Counted from the stretch's first letter, positions 13,280 to 21,628 are shown. The stretch: DNA of 64,000 nt from Ectothiorhodospira mobilis (GCF_016584115.1 NZ_NRSK01000004.1:62001-126000), one strand, 5' to 3'. Numbers and translations: made by a program. The notes: generated from the letters alone by a model not told the origin.

Positions 13280-15011
13280 GCGGCACGAGATTCGGCACTT
13301 CCACCTGTTCTGTGGGCTGGGAGGCGGGGCCAAGGGCTTCAACCGCGGGCACGCACGCGTCGGCAACATGGAGGCTCGCTTCCGCTGCATCGGCGGTGTC
13401 GACGTCGATGCCGCCGCCATCGCCGACTTCCAGCGCCTGGCCGGCGCCCCGGGCACCGTGCTCGACATGTTTGACCGCGACCAGTACACCGCCTTTCACG
13501 GCACGGAGCCGCCGGCCGGCTGGCAGGAGGCCACGCCCGCGGACATCCAGTCTGCCGCCGGCAACGAGCGGCCACACATCGTGTTCCTCTCGGCGCCGTG
13601 CAAGGGCTTCTCCGGCCTTCTGTCGCAGTCGCGCAGCACCACGCCGAAATACCAGGCGCTCAACCGCCTGACGCTTCGCGGCATGTGGCTGGCCCTCGAG
13701 GCCTTCGCCGACGATCCGCCCGAGCTGTTCGTCTTCGAGAACGTGCCACGCATCGCCAACCGGGGCCGGCCGCTACTGGACAAGATCGTGGCGATGCTGG
13801 AGCACTACGGCTACCACGTCGCCGAGACCACCCACGACTGTGGCGAGCTGGGCGGCCTGGCCCAGAGCCGCAAGCGCTTCTTGCTGGTGGCCCGCCACGC
13901 CGAGAAGGTGCCGCCGTTCCTCTACGAGCCGGTGAAGCGCCCGCTGCGCGCCGTCGGCCAGGTGCTGGGAGATATGCCGCTGCCCGGTGACGAACTGGCC
14001 GGGGCGATGCACCGCATCCCGCGCCTGCAATGGAAGACGTGGGTCAGGCTCGCCTTCGTGGAGGCTGGCAGCGACTGGCGGTCGCTGAACCGGCTGGCAG
14101 TCGAAGACGGCTTCCTCAAGGACTACCTGCTGGTACCCGAGGGGCGTAACAACGGCTACCTGGGCGTGCACGACTGGCGAGAAGCGGCCGGCACTGTGGC
14201 CGGCGCCAGTCGCCCGGGGAACGGCAAGTTCTCCGTAGCAGACCCTCGCTTCAATCAGTCAGCCAAGTGGAAGGACGGCCAGGCCTACGGCGTGAGGAAG
14301 TGGTGCGACACCACCGGCGCCATCACCAGCCAGAAGTCACCAGGACAGGGGGCATTCGCGGTCGCCGACCCACGCCGGGCAGGCAGCGCCTTCGCCGGGA
14401 AATACCAGGTGACTGCGTTCGACCGCGCCGCGAGTACCGTCATCGCCGGCAGCACCACGGGGCAAGGCGCGTTCGCCGTCGCCGACCCCCGCCCGGGACT
14501 ACGCCGCGGCAAGGGTGACAGCTACCTGACGGCTGGCCACTACGGCGTAGTGCCCTGGCAAGCGTCCTGCGGCGCTGTCTCGGCATCGGCGGGCCACGAC
14601 AACGGGCCCTGGTCCATCGCCGATCCGCGGCAGGGGCTCGCGCACCCTCCCCTCGAGGGTGAATACCTGCCGGCGGCCAACGAGCGGCTGGTCGGCCAGA
14701 TTCGCACACTGGATGGCACCTGGCACCGGCCCTTCACCACGCTCGAGCTCGCCGCGTTGCAAGGCCTCGTCGATCCCTGCGAGCACCTGGAGCTGGAAGG
14801 GCTGAACGACAGCGCCTGGAGGGAAAGGATTGGGAACGCAGTGCCAGCGCCGGCTGCCGAGGCCATCGCCGGCGTGATGGGTACCACGCTGCTGCTGGCC
14901 TGGAGCGGCGAGACGTTCGCCTTGGGCAGCACGCCCATCTGGGTTCGCCAGGTCGCCGCCGGCCTATCACTCCACCGCCCCGAGAAACCCGACCCCAAGG
15001 CCGCCCACTGA
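13272..15011 (+). CDS. Phage C5-cytosine DNA methyltransferase with repeated target-recognition region
   Basis: A 579-residue protein. Motif I FCGLGGGAKGF (about residue 14) binds AdoMet. SAPCKGFSG carries the catalytic Pro-Cys (about 112). VFENVPRI is the ENV motif, QSRKRFLLVA the Q-x-R-x-R motif and GNAVPAPAAEAIA motif X (about 522). Between Q-x-R-x-R and motif X, four diverged units each end in a SVADPR/AVADPR/SIADPR signature (about residues 300-460). They enlarge a region that in this family recognises the DNA target. It probably protects phage DNA from host restriction or modifies regulatory sites; no restriction endonuclease gene is adjacent. Confidence 0.88.
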   Translation: MIERHEIRHFHLFCGLGGGAKGFNRGHARVGNMEARFRCIGGVDVDAAAIADFQRLAGAPGTVLDMFDRDQYTAFHGTEPPAGWQEATPADIQSAAGNERPHIVFLSAPCKGFSGLLSQSRSTTPKYQALNRLTLRGMWLALEAFADDPPELFVFENVPRIANRGRPLLDKIVAMLEHYGYHVAETTHDCGELGGLAQSRKRFLLVARHAEKVPPFLYEPVKRPLRAVGQVLGDMPLPGDELAGAMHRIPRLQWKTWVRLAFVEAGSDWRSLNRLAVEDGFLKDYLLVPEGRNNGYLGVHDWREAAGTVAGASRPGNGKFSVADPRFNQSAKWKDGQAYGVRKWCDTTGAITSQKSPGQGAFAVADPRRAGSAFAGKYQVTAFDRAASTVIAGSTTGQGAFAVADPRPGLRRGKGDSYLTAGHYGVVPWQASCGAVSASAGHDNGPWSIADPRQGLAHPPLEGEYLPAANERLVGQIRTLDGTWHRPFTTLELAALQGLVDPCEHLELEGLNDSAWRERIGNAVPAPAAEAIAGVMGTTLLLAWSGETFALGSTPIWVRQVAAGLSLHRPEKPDPKAAH

Positions 15012-15020
15012 GGCGGCCTT
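14997..15020. other. 9-bp stem-loop spanning the methyltransferase stop
   Basis: AAGGCCGCC (14997-15005) and GGCGGCCTT (15012-15020) pair perfectly, with the stop codon in the loop. A T-run is lacking, so termination would be weak; it is one of the recurring intergenic hairpins. Confidence 0.6.
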
Positions 15021-15037
15021 CCTACGGAGGCTGCCTC

Positions 15038-15880
15038 ATGCACTGCCCTGTCATGCGTTACCACGGCGGCAAGTGGCGCATCGCCAGCTGGGTGATATCG
15101 CACTTTCCGCGCCACCAGGTCTACGTCGAGCCATTCGGCGGCGCCGCCGGCGTGCTGATTCAGAAGCCGCCGGTATCGGCCTAGGTCTACAACGACCTCG
15201 ACGGCGAGATCGTCAACGTATTCCGCGTGCTGCGCGACCCGGCGAGCGCCGAGCGCCTGGCCGAGCTCTGCCGCTTCACGCCCTACGCCCGCGCCGAGTT
15301 TGATCTATCGCAAGAGCCGGCCGACGACTCCATCGAGCAGGCCCGACGCACCCTGCTGAGGGCCTGGGCCAGCTTCGGGTCGGCCGGCGCCACACGCGGC
15401 AACTCGGGCATGCGCACCTTCACGCGCCCGGACGGCGTTTATCTGGGCGTGGCGCACGCCTGGGCCCGCGTTGCCGACGCGATACCCGGGTTCGCCGACC
15501 GCTTTCGCAACGTGGTGATCGAGAGTCGCCCGGCCACCGACGTCATGACGCAGCACGACAGCCGGGAGACGCTGCACTACGTCGACCCGCCCTACCTGCC
15601 AGAGACGCGCAGCCAGGGCAGCAGCCGCTACTACCGCCACGAGATGAGCGTCGAGGAGCACGAGGTGCTGCTGGAGGCCGTCAGGCAGCTGGAAGGCTTC
15701 GTAGTGATCAGCGGCTACGACTCCGCGCTCTACAACAACCGCCTGCCGGGATGGATGCGCGTCACGCTGCCCACGTCCGGATCCAGCCGCTTCGGCAGCG
15801 TGAAACGCACCGAATGCCTGTGGCTTTCGCCGCGGACAGCAGACCAGCAACGCCAGCGCGACATGTTCGCCACCGCCTAA
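15038..15880 (+). pseudogene. D12-class adenine-N6 DNA methyltransferase interrupted by an amber codon
   Basis: Reading from ATG 15038, the N-terminus MRYHGGKWRIASWVISHFP has the Dam/D12-class motif I region, and VYVEPFGGAAGVLIQKPP follows. Codon 49 is TAG (15182-15184). The frame resumes at once with VYNDLDGEIVNVFRVLRDP and continues to motif IV DPPYLPETRS and the stop at 15880. Homologous D12 enzymes have a sense codon here (often Glu before VYNDLD), so a GAG-to-TAG change is the simplest explanation. Without amber suppression only 48 residues are made. A restart producing an active enzyme is unlikely because the AdoMet-binding half lies upstream. Confidence 0.82.
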
Positions 15881-15884
15881 ACCA

Positions 15885-15904
15885 GCGCGGCCACCGGGCT
15901 GCGC
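15885..15904. other. Intergenic stem-loop before the rdgC-like gene
   Basis: GCGCGGCC and GGGCTGCGC flank ACC and pair with one G-U and a bulge. The hairpin is followed by ACCTGGAGA, the ribosome site of the rdgC-like gene. Confidence 0.4.
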
Positions 15905-15924
15905 CTTCAACCTGGAGAAACCCC

Positions 15925-17082
15925 ATGTGGTTCAAGAACCTTCGCCTGTATCGCCTGCCCGCCGCCGGCAGCATCGCCGTTGAAGCCCTCGCCGAGGCCA
16001 TGGCCCGCTTCGCCGCCCGCGACATGGGCGGTCACGAGGCCAAGCATCTCGGCTGGACGCCGCCGGCCGGCCGCAAGAGTGACGCCCTGGTGCACGCCAT
16101 TCAGGGTCAGTTCCTGCTGACCATGCAGCGCCAGGAACGAATCCTGCCCGCCTCCGTGGTGAAGGAGGAGGTGGAAGCCCGCTGCGAGGAGATCGAGGCC
16201 GTTCGCGGCGGCCCGGTACCGCGCGCGGAGAAGATGAGCATCAAGGAGCAGGTCTACGAGGAGCTCCTGCCCCGTGCCTTCGTGCGCAGCCATCGGGTCG
16301 ACGCCTGGTGGGACATGGCCGGCGGCATGATCGCCGTCAACACCTCGTCGGCGAAGCGCGCCGAGGAGGCGCTGGACCTGCTGCGCGCCACGCTGGGCAG
16401 CCTGAAGTTGGTGCCGGTCGCCACCCACTCCCTGCCCATGCGGGTCATGACGCACTGGCTTCAGGACCCGAGCCTGCGCCCGTCCTGGCTGGAGGTCGGC
16501 GACAGCATGAAGCTCATGGCCAAGGGCGACGACGGCAAGGTGACGGCCAAGAACGTCGACCTCGACACCGACGACATGCAACAGCTGCTGGAGTCCGGCC
16601 GCCAGGCCGCCGAGCTGAGCATCACCCTCGACGAGCGCGTATCGCTGACGCTGACCGACGACCTCTCGCTCAAGGGGCTGCGCTTCTCCGATGCCCTGCT
16701 GGATGAAGCCAGTCAGGCGGACGACGGCGACGATGCCATCATCCGGTTGGAGACCGACTTCATCCTGATGGCCAACGCCCTGCGCGACGTCATCAAGCTA
16801 CTGCTGACCGGCTTGGGCGGCGAGGCCGCCCCGGAGCTCAAGAGCATGGAGGAGGCGGCGCCCACGCCAGCCTCGCCCGGTGCCGACGAACCCGATCCAC
16901 TGCTGAGCGAGGTACGCGCCTTCGTGATCGAGAGTCGCAAGGCGTCGATATCCGCCGTGCAGCGGCACTTCAAGATCGGCTACAACCGCGCGGCGCGCCT
17001 CATCGAAGACCTGGAGCGCCAGGGCGTGGTTTCCCCCATGGACAACAGCGGCACCCGCAGGGTGCTCAAGGAGGTGGCATGA
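15925..17082 (+). CDS. RdgC-like recombination protein fused to an FtsK gamma domain
   Basis: A 385-residue protein. Residues 1 to about 300 are RdgC-like: the diagnostic MWFKNLRLYRLPA start, then LGWTPP, SDALVHAIQGQFLLTMQRQE, ILPASVV and MRVMTHWLQDPSLRP. RdgC forms a ring around duplex DNA and restrains RecA; E. coli RdgC has 303 residues. After a proline/alanine/acid linker, residues 324-385 match the FtsK gamma winged helix, including RKASISAVQRHFKIGYNRAA and ARLIEDLERQGVVSP. In FtsK this domain reads the polar KOPS sequences and contacts XerD. The fusion is continuous with no frameshift. The role of a sequence-reading RdgC in a phage is not known to me. Confidence 0.85.
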   Translation: MWFKNLRLYRLPAAGSIAVEALAEAMARFAARDMGGHEAKHLGWTPPAGRKSDALVHAIQGQFLLTMQRQERILPASVVKEEVEARCEEIEAVRGGPVPRAEKMSIKEQVYEELLPRAFVRSHRVDAWWDMAGGMIAVNTSSAKRAEEALDLLRATLGSLKLVPVATHSLPMRVMTHWLQDPSLRPSWLEVGDSMKLMAKGDDGKVTAKNVDLDTDDMQQLLESGRQAAELSITLDERVSLTLTDDLSLKGLRFSDALLDEASQADDGDDAIIRLETDFILMANALRDVIKLLLTGLGGEAAPELKSMEEAAPTPASPGADEPDPLLSEVRAFVIESRKASISAVQRHFKIGYNRAARLIEDLERQGVVSPMDNSGTRRVLKEVA

Positions 17083-17348
17083 CATCGCTGGCCTACACCC
17101 CGCCCCCGGTCGGAGCAACGGACTGCCCGTTTTGCGAACAGGTGCTTCAGCGCAACCAGGAGCTGGAAGACGACAAGGCACGGCTCGCCGACCAGCTCGA
17201 GGACCAGGAGGAGGCGCGCCGCCTCCTCGATGAGGTCATCCGCCGCGCCGGCATGCTCAAGAAGCCCACCACTTTCCTGGAGGCCGTAGCCGCCGTCTGC
17301 GAGGGCAGTCACGAGATCCGCCGGCAGCTGGCCAACCATCGCGCCTGA
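17079..17348 (+). CDS. Small coiled-coil phage protein with CPFC motif
   Basis: An 89-residue protein. TDCPFCEQVLQRNQELEDDK leads into a long charged heptad-like helix (LADQLEDQEEARRLLDEVIR). The single C-x2-C could bind metal only as a multimer. It overlaps the fusion gene by 4 bp (ATGA). Function is unknown. Confidence 0.55.
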   Translation: MTSLAYTPPPVGATDCPFCEQVLQRNQELEDDKARLADQLEDQEEARRLLDEVIRRAGMLKKPTTFLEAVAAVCEGSHEIRRQLANHRA

Positions 17349-17373
17349 CACCCGCCCACCACCGATGGAGCCC

Positions 17374-18147
17374 ATGATGAACTCACAAGCCCACGCCAGT
17401 GAGGGCGCGCCCGCGCGCGCCCCGCTCGACCCCTACGACGAGGCCATTCGCCTGGCCCTGGACAACAAGGACATGCGCCAGGAGCTGGCCGCCGCCCTGC
17501 GCCGCGCCGAGAGCGCCGCTGCCAGCCGCCCCAACGCCGAGGCCAACGAGGCCTTCGTGGCCGCCACCAACCCCAAGGTGATGTTGGGCCTGCTGCGTCG
17601 GCTGCGCGATGCCGAGGGCAACCATGCGGCGTCGTGTATCTACTGCGGCGAAGCCATCATCTACGACACCCGCAAGGTCGACGATATGGAGGCCGCCCAC
17701 CGGATGCTGATGGAGCACGACCGCCAGTGCCCGAAGAACCCAGTGGCACAAGAGGTGGCCACCCTGAAGGCGCACTGCCGTGAGCTCCGGTCGACGCTGT
17801 TCGCCGCTGGCGTGGAGGCTGCCCGTGTGGCCGAGCGCATGGCGGAACGGTCAGATATCGGCCCGGCCGACACCCTGAGGCAACCGCTGCTGGACATCCA
17901 CGATGCCGCTGCCGAGGCGCTGCGCGGCTACCCGGCCATGAGCCTGGCCCGGGAGCAGGCCGGCAGCCAGCAGTCGGACGCCACGGAAACCGCCAAGACC
18001 AAGGCCACCATGCTGCTGGAACTGGCCCGCGAATACCGCGACATGGACGTCGACGCCGACGTCATCGAGAACCTTCGCGCCCGGGCTGGCATGGAGCTCG
18101 CCACCGTGGGCATCCCCCTTCAAGTCTTCGAGGAGACTCAATCATGA
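17374..18147 (+). CDS. Phage protein with central zinc-finger-like motif
   Basis: A 257-residue, mostly helical protein. The centre has ASCIYCGEAIIYDTRKVDD and then AAHRMLMEHDRQCPKNP, a C-x2-C...H...C arrangement that probably binds zinc. The flanks are alanine/glutamate-rich helices. Two adjacent ATGs (17374, 17377) follow GGAG; I used the first. It overlaps the next gene by 4 bp. No enzyme motif is seen; the class is common among accessory proteins in phage early operons. Confidence 0.58.
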   Translation: MMNSQAHASEGAPARAPLDPYDEAIRLALDNKDMRQELAAALRRAESAAASRPNAEANEAFVAATNPKVMLGLLRRLRDAEGNHAASCIYCGEAIIYDTRKVDDMEAAHRMLMEHDRQCPKNPVAQEVATLKAHCRELRSTLFAAGVEAARVAERMAERSDIGPADTLRQPLLDIHDAAAEALRGYPAMSLAREQAGSQQSDATETAKTKATMLLELAREYRDMDVDADVIENLRARAGMELATVGIPLQVFEETQS

Positions 18148-19499
18148 GCGGAACGGCACCGATGCAACGGCTGCAAGCTGTCGAGCAGGAAAACGCGCGG
18201 CTGAAAGCGGAGAACGAACGCCTGGCCAACATCTCTCCCCACGGCCATGTCGAGAATACTCGAGCACTGCTGGAACTCGAAGAGACGCTTGAGGCAACTG
18301 CTGACTATGCCGGGGATCGCGACCGCATGCTGGGCATGATCGCGGAACGCCTGGGCGTCGCCGATGAGCCCCGCCAGGGGCGGGATGAGCGCATCCTGGA
18401 GGCGCTGGACACCCTCATGGAGAGCAACCGGCGCATGGAGGAGGCCATCGACTTCGCCTGCGCGCCCGACATGTGGGAGGAGTGCCCCGGCCAGGCCGGC
18501 GAGGTCTACGAGTACAAATACCTGGAGTGGTATGGCGACGTGCTGCAGGAGTCCCTGACACCGCATGACCTGCACGCCGACGACGCCATGGTGGAGGCCG
18601 CCGCCCTGGACATGCGCAAGAAGCTCGCCGCCAAGCGCCGCGAGGGGCGAGGCGGCTGGGAATCCTGCAGCCTGGCCCGCCTGAACAGCATGCTGGTCAA
18701 CCACATCGCCAAGGGTGACCCGGTGGACGTGCTCAACCTGGCGGCCATGATCCATGCCCGCGGCGAGCGCACCAGTCTCCAGCGCCTGGCGCCGTCAGAG
18801 GAAGGCAAGGCGCCGGGCTGGTACGTCACCGACGACAAGCCGTGGTTCGCCTACTGCCCCGACCAGGGGCTGATGGCCTTCGGTACCGAGGCCGAGGCCG
18901 TCGAGCAGGCCGCCGACTTCATCGACAGCTGGCTGGACGGCGATACCGGATGGGACGAGCTTGTCGGCCAGGTGTTCGTCGGCCGCGCCACTCAGATCAG
19001 CGGTCAGGTCGATAGAGTCGACAGGCCCGACGAGAGTGAACTGGACGAAGAAGGATTCGACGCCGAGGGCAACAACTGGAGCGAAGAATTCGACTTCATG
19101 TGCAACTACACGCTGCTGCCCGTCGTCAGCGATGCCGCCAAGGCATGGGCGGCCACCGGCGGCGGCGACGCGAGTGGCTACGACCTGGTGGCGCACATGC
19201 GCCGACAGATCGCCTTCTCGAAGCGAGCCTTCGGCCCGGGAGGTCGCTGCCAGGGCCTGGCCGACCACATCCGCAAGGAGCTCGAGGAGATCGAGGCCGC
19301 CCCGTATGACCTCGAGGAGTGGATCGACGTCGTGTTGCTCGCCTTCGACGGCGCCTGGCGCTCAGGCCACACCGCCGAGCAGGTGGCGGCAGGGCTGGAG
19401 GCGAAGCTCACCAAGAACGAGGGGCGCGACTGGCCAGACTGGCAATCCGCCGACCCCACCAAGGCCATCGAACACAACCGGCACAGCGAGGAGGCGTAA
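18144..19499 (+). CDS. Composite phage protein ending in a DUF550 (dATP/dGTP pyrophosphohydrolase-type) domain
   Basis: A 451-residue protein in four parts. It begins with a coiled coil (RLQAVEQENARLKAENERLA). A helical middle part includes CSLARLNSMLVNHIAKGDPV and DVLNLAAMIHARGE. An acidic region from about residue 230 contains GWYVTDDKPWFAYCPDQG. From about residue 345 a MazG-like domain follows, with HMRRQIAFSKRAFGPGGRCQ, DHIRKELEEIEAAPYDLEEW and IDVVLLAFDGAWRSG. The E-E-x2-E...D arrangement is the metal-binding pattern of the DUF550 dATP/dGTP pyrophosphohydrolase family. I infer nucleotide-pool cleansing or alteration; no PurZ-like gene is present here. Confidence 0.72.
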   Translation: MSGTAPMQRLQAVEQENARLKAENERLANISPHGHVENTRALLELEETLEATADYAGDRDRMLGMIAERLGVADEPRQGRDERILEALDTLMESNRRMEEAIDFACAPDMWEECPGQAGEVYEYKYLEWYGDVLQESLTPHDLHADDAMVEAAALDMRKKLAAKRREGRGGWESCSLARLNSMLVNHIAKGDPVDVLNLAAMIHARGERTSLQRLAPSEEGKAPGWYVTDDKPWFAYCPDQGLMAFGTEAEAVEQAADFIDSWLDGDTGWDELVGQVFVGRATQISGQVDRVDRPDESELDEEGFDAEGNNWSEEFDFMCNYTLLPVVSDAAKAWAATGGGDASGYDLVAHMRRQIAFSKRAFGPGGRCQGLADHIRKELEEIEAAPYDLEEWIDVVLLAFDGAWRSGHTAEQVAAGLEAKLTKNEGRDWPDWQSADPTKAIEHNRHSEEA

Positions 19500-19756
19500 T
19501 GGTCAAGTTCTGCGAGGAGAAGGACATTCCCGACCTTCGGGAGCGCGCCGTGCTTACCCTGAGTATCGATGGAGCCCGGTTCAGCGACATGGACATGGGG
19601 CGCGTCGGCGAGATATTCGGCTTGCTGGCCAAGATTGCCGGCGAGGACTCGGTACTGGTCCGCTATTCCGGCGGCGAGATCATCGTCAAGGAGGGGCGCC
19701 CGGGTGGTGCCGCCGAGCCGATGCGCGAGGATGTCGAGGAGGAGAGCGATGCCTAG
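19499..19756 (+). CDS. Small acidic phage protein
   Basis: An 85-residue protein: MVKFCEEKDIPDLRERAVLT, a central helix around GRVGEIFGLLAKIAGEDSVL, and an acidic tail (REDVEEESDA). The start overlaps the previous stop by one base (TAATG) and AGGAGG is in the preceding codons. Function is unknown. Confidence 0.57.
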   Translation: MVKFCEEKDIPDLRERAVLTLSIDGARFSDMDMGRVGEIFGLLAKIAGEDSVLVRYSGGEIIVKEGRPGGAAEPMREDVEEESDA

Positions 19757-20039
19757 CTTTGTATGGCGGCCGAAGCCGCCCACCCTGGAGGAGGTCGTGG
19801 CCGCGGGAGGCGTGGCCCACTACTGGGCGCGCGGCTGGAACTTCAACCGACCGGTGATCGCCGAGGTGTCGGTCTCCACCCGCGTCGACCCGCTGGAGAA
19901 CTTCGTGACCGTGGTCAGCGTTGGTGGCAAGGAGGTGCTGGAGCCCACCACCAGCCCGCGCTTCACCAACCACGAGATGCTGCCGGGGTGGGCGCCCCTG
20001 GAGTGGGCCGGCCCCATCCCTACGCCGGAAAGTAACTGA
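19749..20039 (+). CDS. Small phage protein of unknown function
   Basis: A 96-residue protein, beta-rich by appearance (RPVIAEVSVSTRVDPLENFV, TVVSVGGKEVL), with tryptophan/proline-rich ends. GAGGAG precedes the ATG and it overlaps the previous gene by 8 bp. No family is recognised. Confidence 0.57.
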   Translation: MPSFVWRPKPPTLEEVVAAGGVAHYWARGWNFNRPVIAEVSVSTRVDPLENFVTVVSVGGKEVLEPTTSPRFTNHEMLPGWAPLEWAGPIPTPESN

Positions 20040-20054
20040 AGAAGGAAAGCATTC

Positions 20055-20243
20055 ATGGTTAAAGGCTATCTGACCACCAAAGACCTTTGCGAGCGCTACA
20101 AGGTTGAGCGCTCGACTCTGTACCGCTGGATGAAGCGCAAGAAGCATCCGTTGCCGGCGCCACGCATCAGCGGCCAGGCGGGCTTCAATCGCTGGGCAAT
20201 CGACGACATCGAAGCCTACGAGGCGTCGCTGGAAGCGGCCTGA
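20055..20243 (+). CDS. AlpA/MerR-like HTH protein, candidate excisionase
   Basis: A 62-residue DNA-binding protein with the AlpA/excisionase pattern: YLTTKDLCERYKVERSTLYR, WMKRKKHPLPAPRISG, FNRWAIDDIEAYEASLEAA. GAAGGAAAG precedes the ATG. Proteins of this class bend DNA at attachment sites for excision or activate integrase genes. It is the last gene of the rightward operon and its 3' end overlaps the convergent integrase gene by 28 bp, which fits an xis role. Confidence 0.72.
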   Translation: MVKGYLTTKDLCERYKVERSTLYRWMKRKKHPLPAPRISGQAGFNRWAIDDIEAYEASLEAA

Positions 20244-21457
20244 CCGGCCGCCACCATCTGCTGCAACCTCTCCCACCAAGCCTGGTAGGCCTCCTTCTGC
20301 TCGGCCAGGTAGTCGTAGTGATCGTAAACCCGCCACTGACCAGGCATCGTGTGCCCCAGCATCTTCTCGGCGATATGCGGTGCCGTGAGGTCCGACAAGT
20401 TGGTTCGCACCGTGCGCCGGAGGTCGTGCATGGACCAGTGCTCCATCTCGACCTTCCGGTGCCGGCGCAGCCACTGCATGATGTTGTAGGGCAGCGGCAA
20501 CAGCGAACTACGGCTGATCCTCTCCCTGCTATCCCTGTTGTTGAACAGCGGCCCCTCTGAAGGCGATGCCGAAAGCTGCATGGCCTCCCTCACCAGCTCC
20601 TTCACCGGTTCAATGATCGGCCTGACGATCGGCAGACCTGTCACCTTCCCTGTCTTGTGGTTCTCGGGCGGAACCGTCCATACCCCCTTATCTAGATCCC
20701 AGTGCTCCTTGTCGCTCAGCCTAAGCTCGCCGGTACGGCACCCAAAGGCCAGGCACAGCATGACAAAGAGTGCGTTCTTGCGCGTCATGCGAGAGCGCTC
20801 CAGCACCTCCCAGACCAACCTCACCTCGCCCCTGTCCAGAACCCGCTTACCGATGTTCTTCTTGATGTGGAGGTCAGTGCGAGTGCCGACATGCGCGATC
20901 ACGTTCGTCGGCACGCGCTGGCGGCGCACTCCCCACTTCAGCATCTGCTTGGAGTTGATGACCAGGCGCTCGGCAATGGATGGCGCGCCGGCCTGCACGC
21001 GCTCGAACTGCTCCATCCAGTGGCGCAGCTCAAGCTGATCGGCGGGCAAGTGCCCAATCTCAGGGAACAGGTGGATCTCGAAGCTGCGTTTGATCAGGTG
21101 GGCATTGGACTTATGCTTGATGCAGTACTTCTCGTACCACTCGTTGAACAGCTCTGCGACGCTGGGCGCCTCCGCCTGTGATAGCCTCTCGAGCTCTTTG
21201 GCGAGCTTCGGGTCTTGCCCATCCTCCACCATGCGGCGAATGTCTTCAGCTTCCGCCCTGGCCGCCTTGAGGCTCTTGAGCGGGTAGGAGCCGATATCGA
21301 TGCGGCTCTGCTTTCCGTTGAGCCAGTACCGTACGTAGAAGGTCAGCTTGCCCTTCTTGGAGATCCTGACCCCCAGCCCGTTCTGGTCGCTCCGCGTCTG
21401 TATCCTGTCTACGGCCTTGCCGTTGTTGGCCTTCAGCCAGCTATCGGTGAGCGGCAT
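20216..21457 (-). CDS. int: Tyrosine recombinase integrase, prfC-targeting
   Basis: A 413-residue phage/ICE integrase. The N-terminal DUF4102-type arm-binding domain reads MPLTDSWLKANNGKAVDRIQ, GLGVRISKKGKLTFYVRYWL, IDIGSYPLKSLKAARAEAED. The catalytic domain carries Arg in AFGCRTGELRL, Lys in HKTGKVTG, HDLRRT and LGHTMPGQWRVYDHYDY with the nucleophilic Tyr. I prefer the ATG at 21457 because GAGG is about 7-9 bp upstream; an in-frame ATG at 21463 has no spacing from it. The gene starts 215 bp from the attachment core in prfC and is transcribed away from it. The SXT/R391 integrases also use prfC. Confidence 0.92.
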   Translation of the reverse strand: MPLTDSWLKANNGKAVDRIQTRSDQNGLGVRISKKGKLTFYVRYWLNGKQSRIDIGSYPLKSLKAARAEAEDIRRMVEDGQDPKLAKELERLSQAEAPSVAELFNEWYEKYCIKHKSNAHLIKRSFEIHLFPEIGHLPADQLELRHWMEQFERVQAGAPSIAERLVINSKQMLKWGVRRQRVPTNVIAHVGTRTDLHIKKNIGKRVLDRGEVRLVWEVLERSRMTRKNALFVMLCLAFGCRTGELRLSDKEHWDLDKGVWTVPPENHKTGKVTGLPIVRPIIEPVKELVREAMQLSASPSEGPLFNNRDSRERISRSSLLPLPYNIMQWLRRHRKVEMEHWSMHDLRRTVRTNLSDLTAPHIAEKMLGHTMPGQWRVYDHYDYLAEQKEAYQAWWERLQQMVAAGQAASSDAS

Positions 21458-21480
21458 CCCCATCCCTCGCTACCGTGGTA

Positions 21481-21538
21481 AGTACATGCGAATGTTAGCA
21501 CGGCTAGCTGGCAAGGATATGTACTCAGATGTGTACTT
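21481..21538. repeat. Repeated ATGTACT motifs, candidate integrase arm sites
   Basis: AGTACAT (21481-21487), ATGTACT (21519-21525) and TGTGTACTT (21530-21538) are related copies in both orientations, between the integrase start and the attachment core. Arm-type sites of tyrosine integrases typically look like this. A further hairpin, CCCGCC / GGGCGG, lies at about 21599-21624. Confidence 0.5.
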
Positions 21539-21628
21539 AAATCGGCTGCCTCGTGATGTCTCGTGGCGCCTTGGGGTGCAACACCTCTATTTGGCAAACC
21601 CGCCATTAAACAAGGCTTGGGCGGCATT

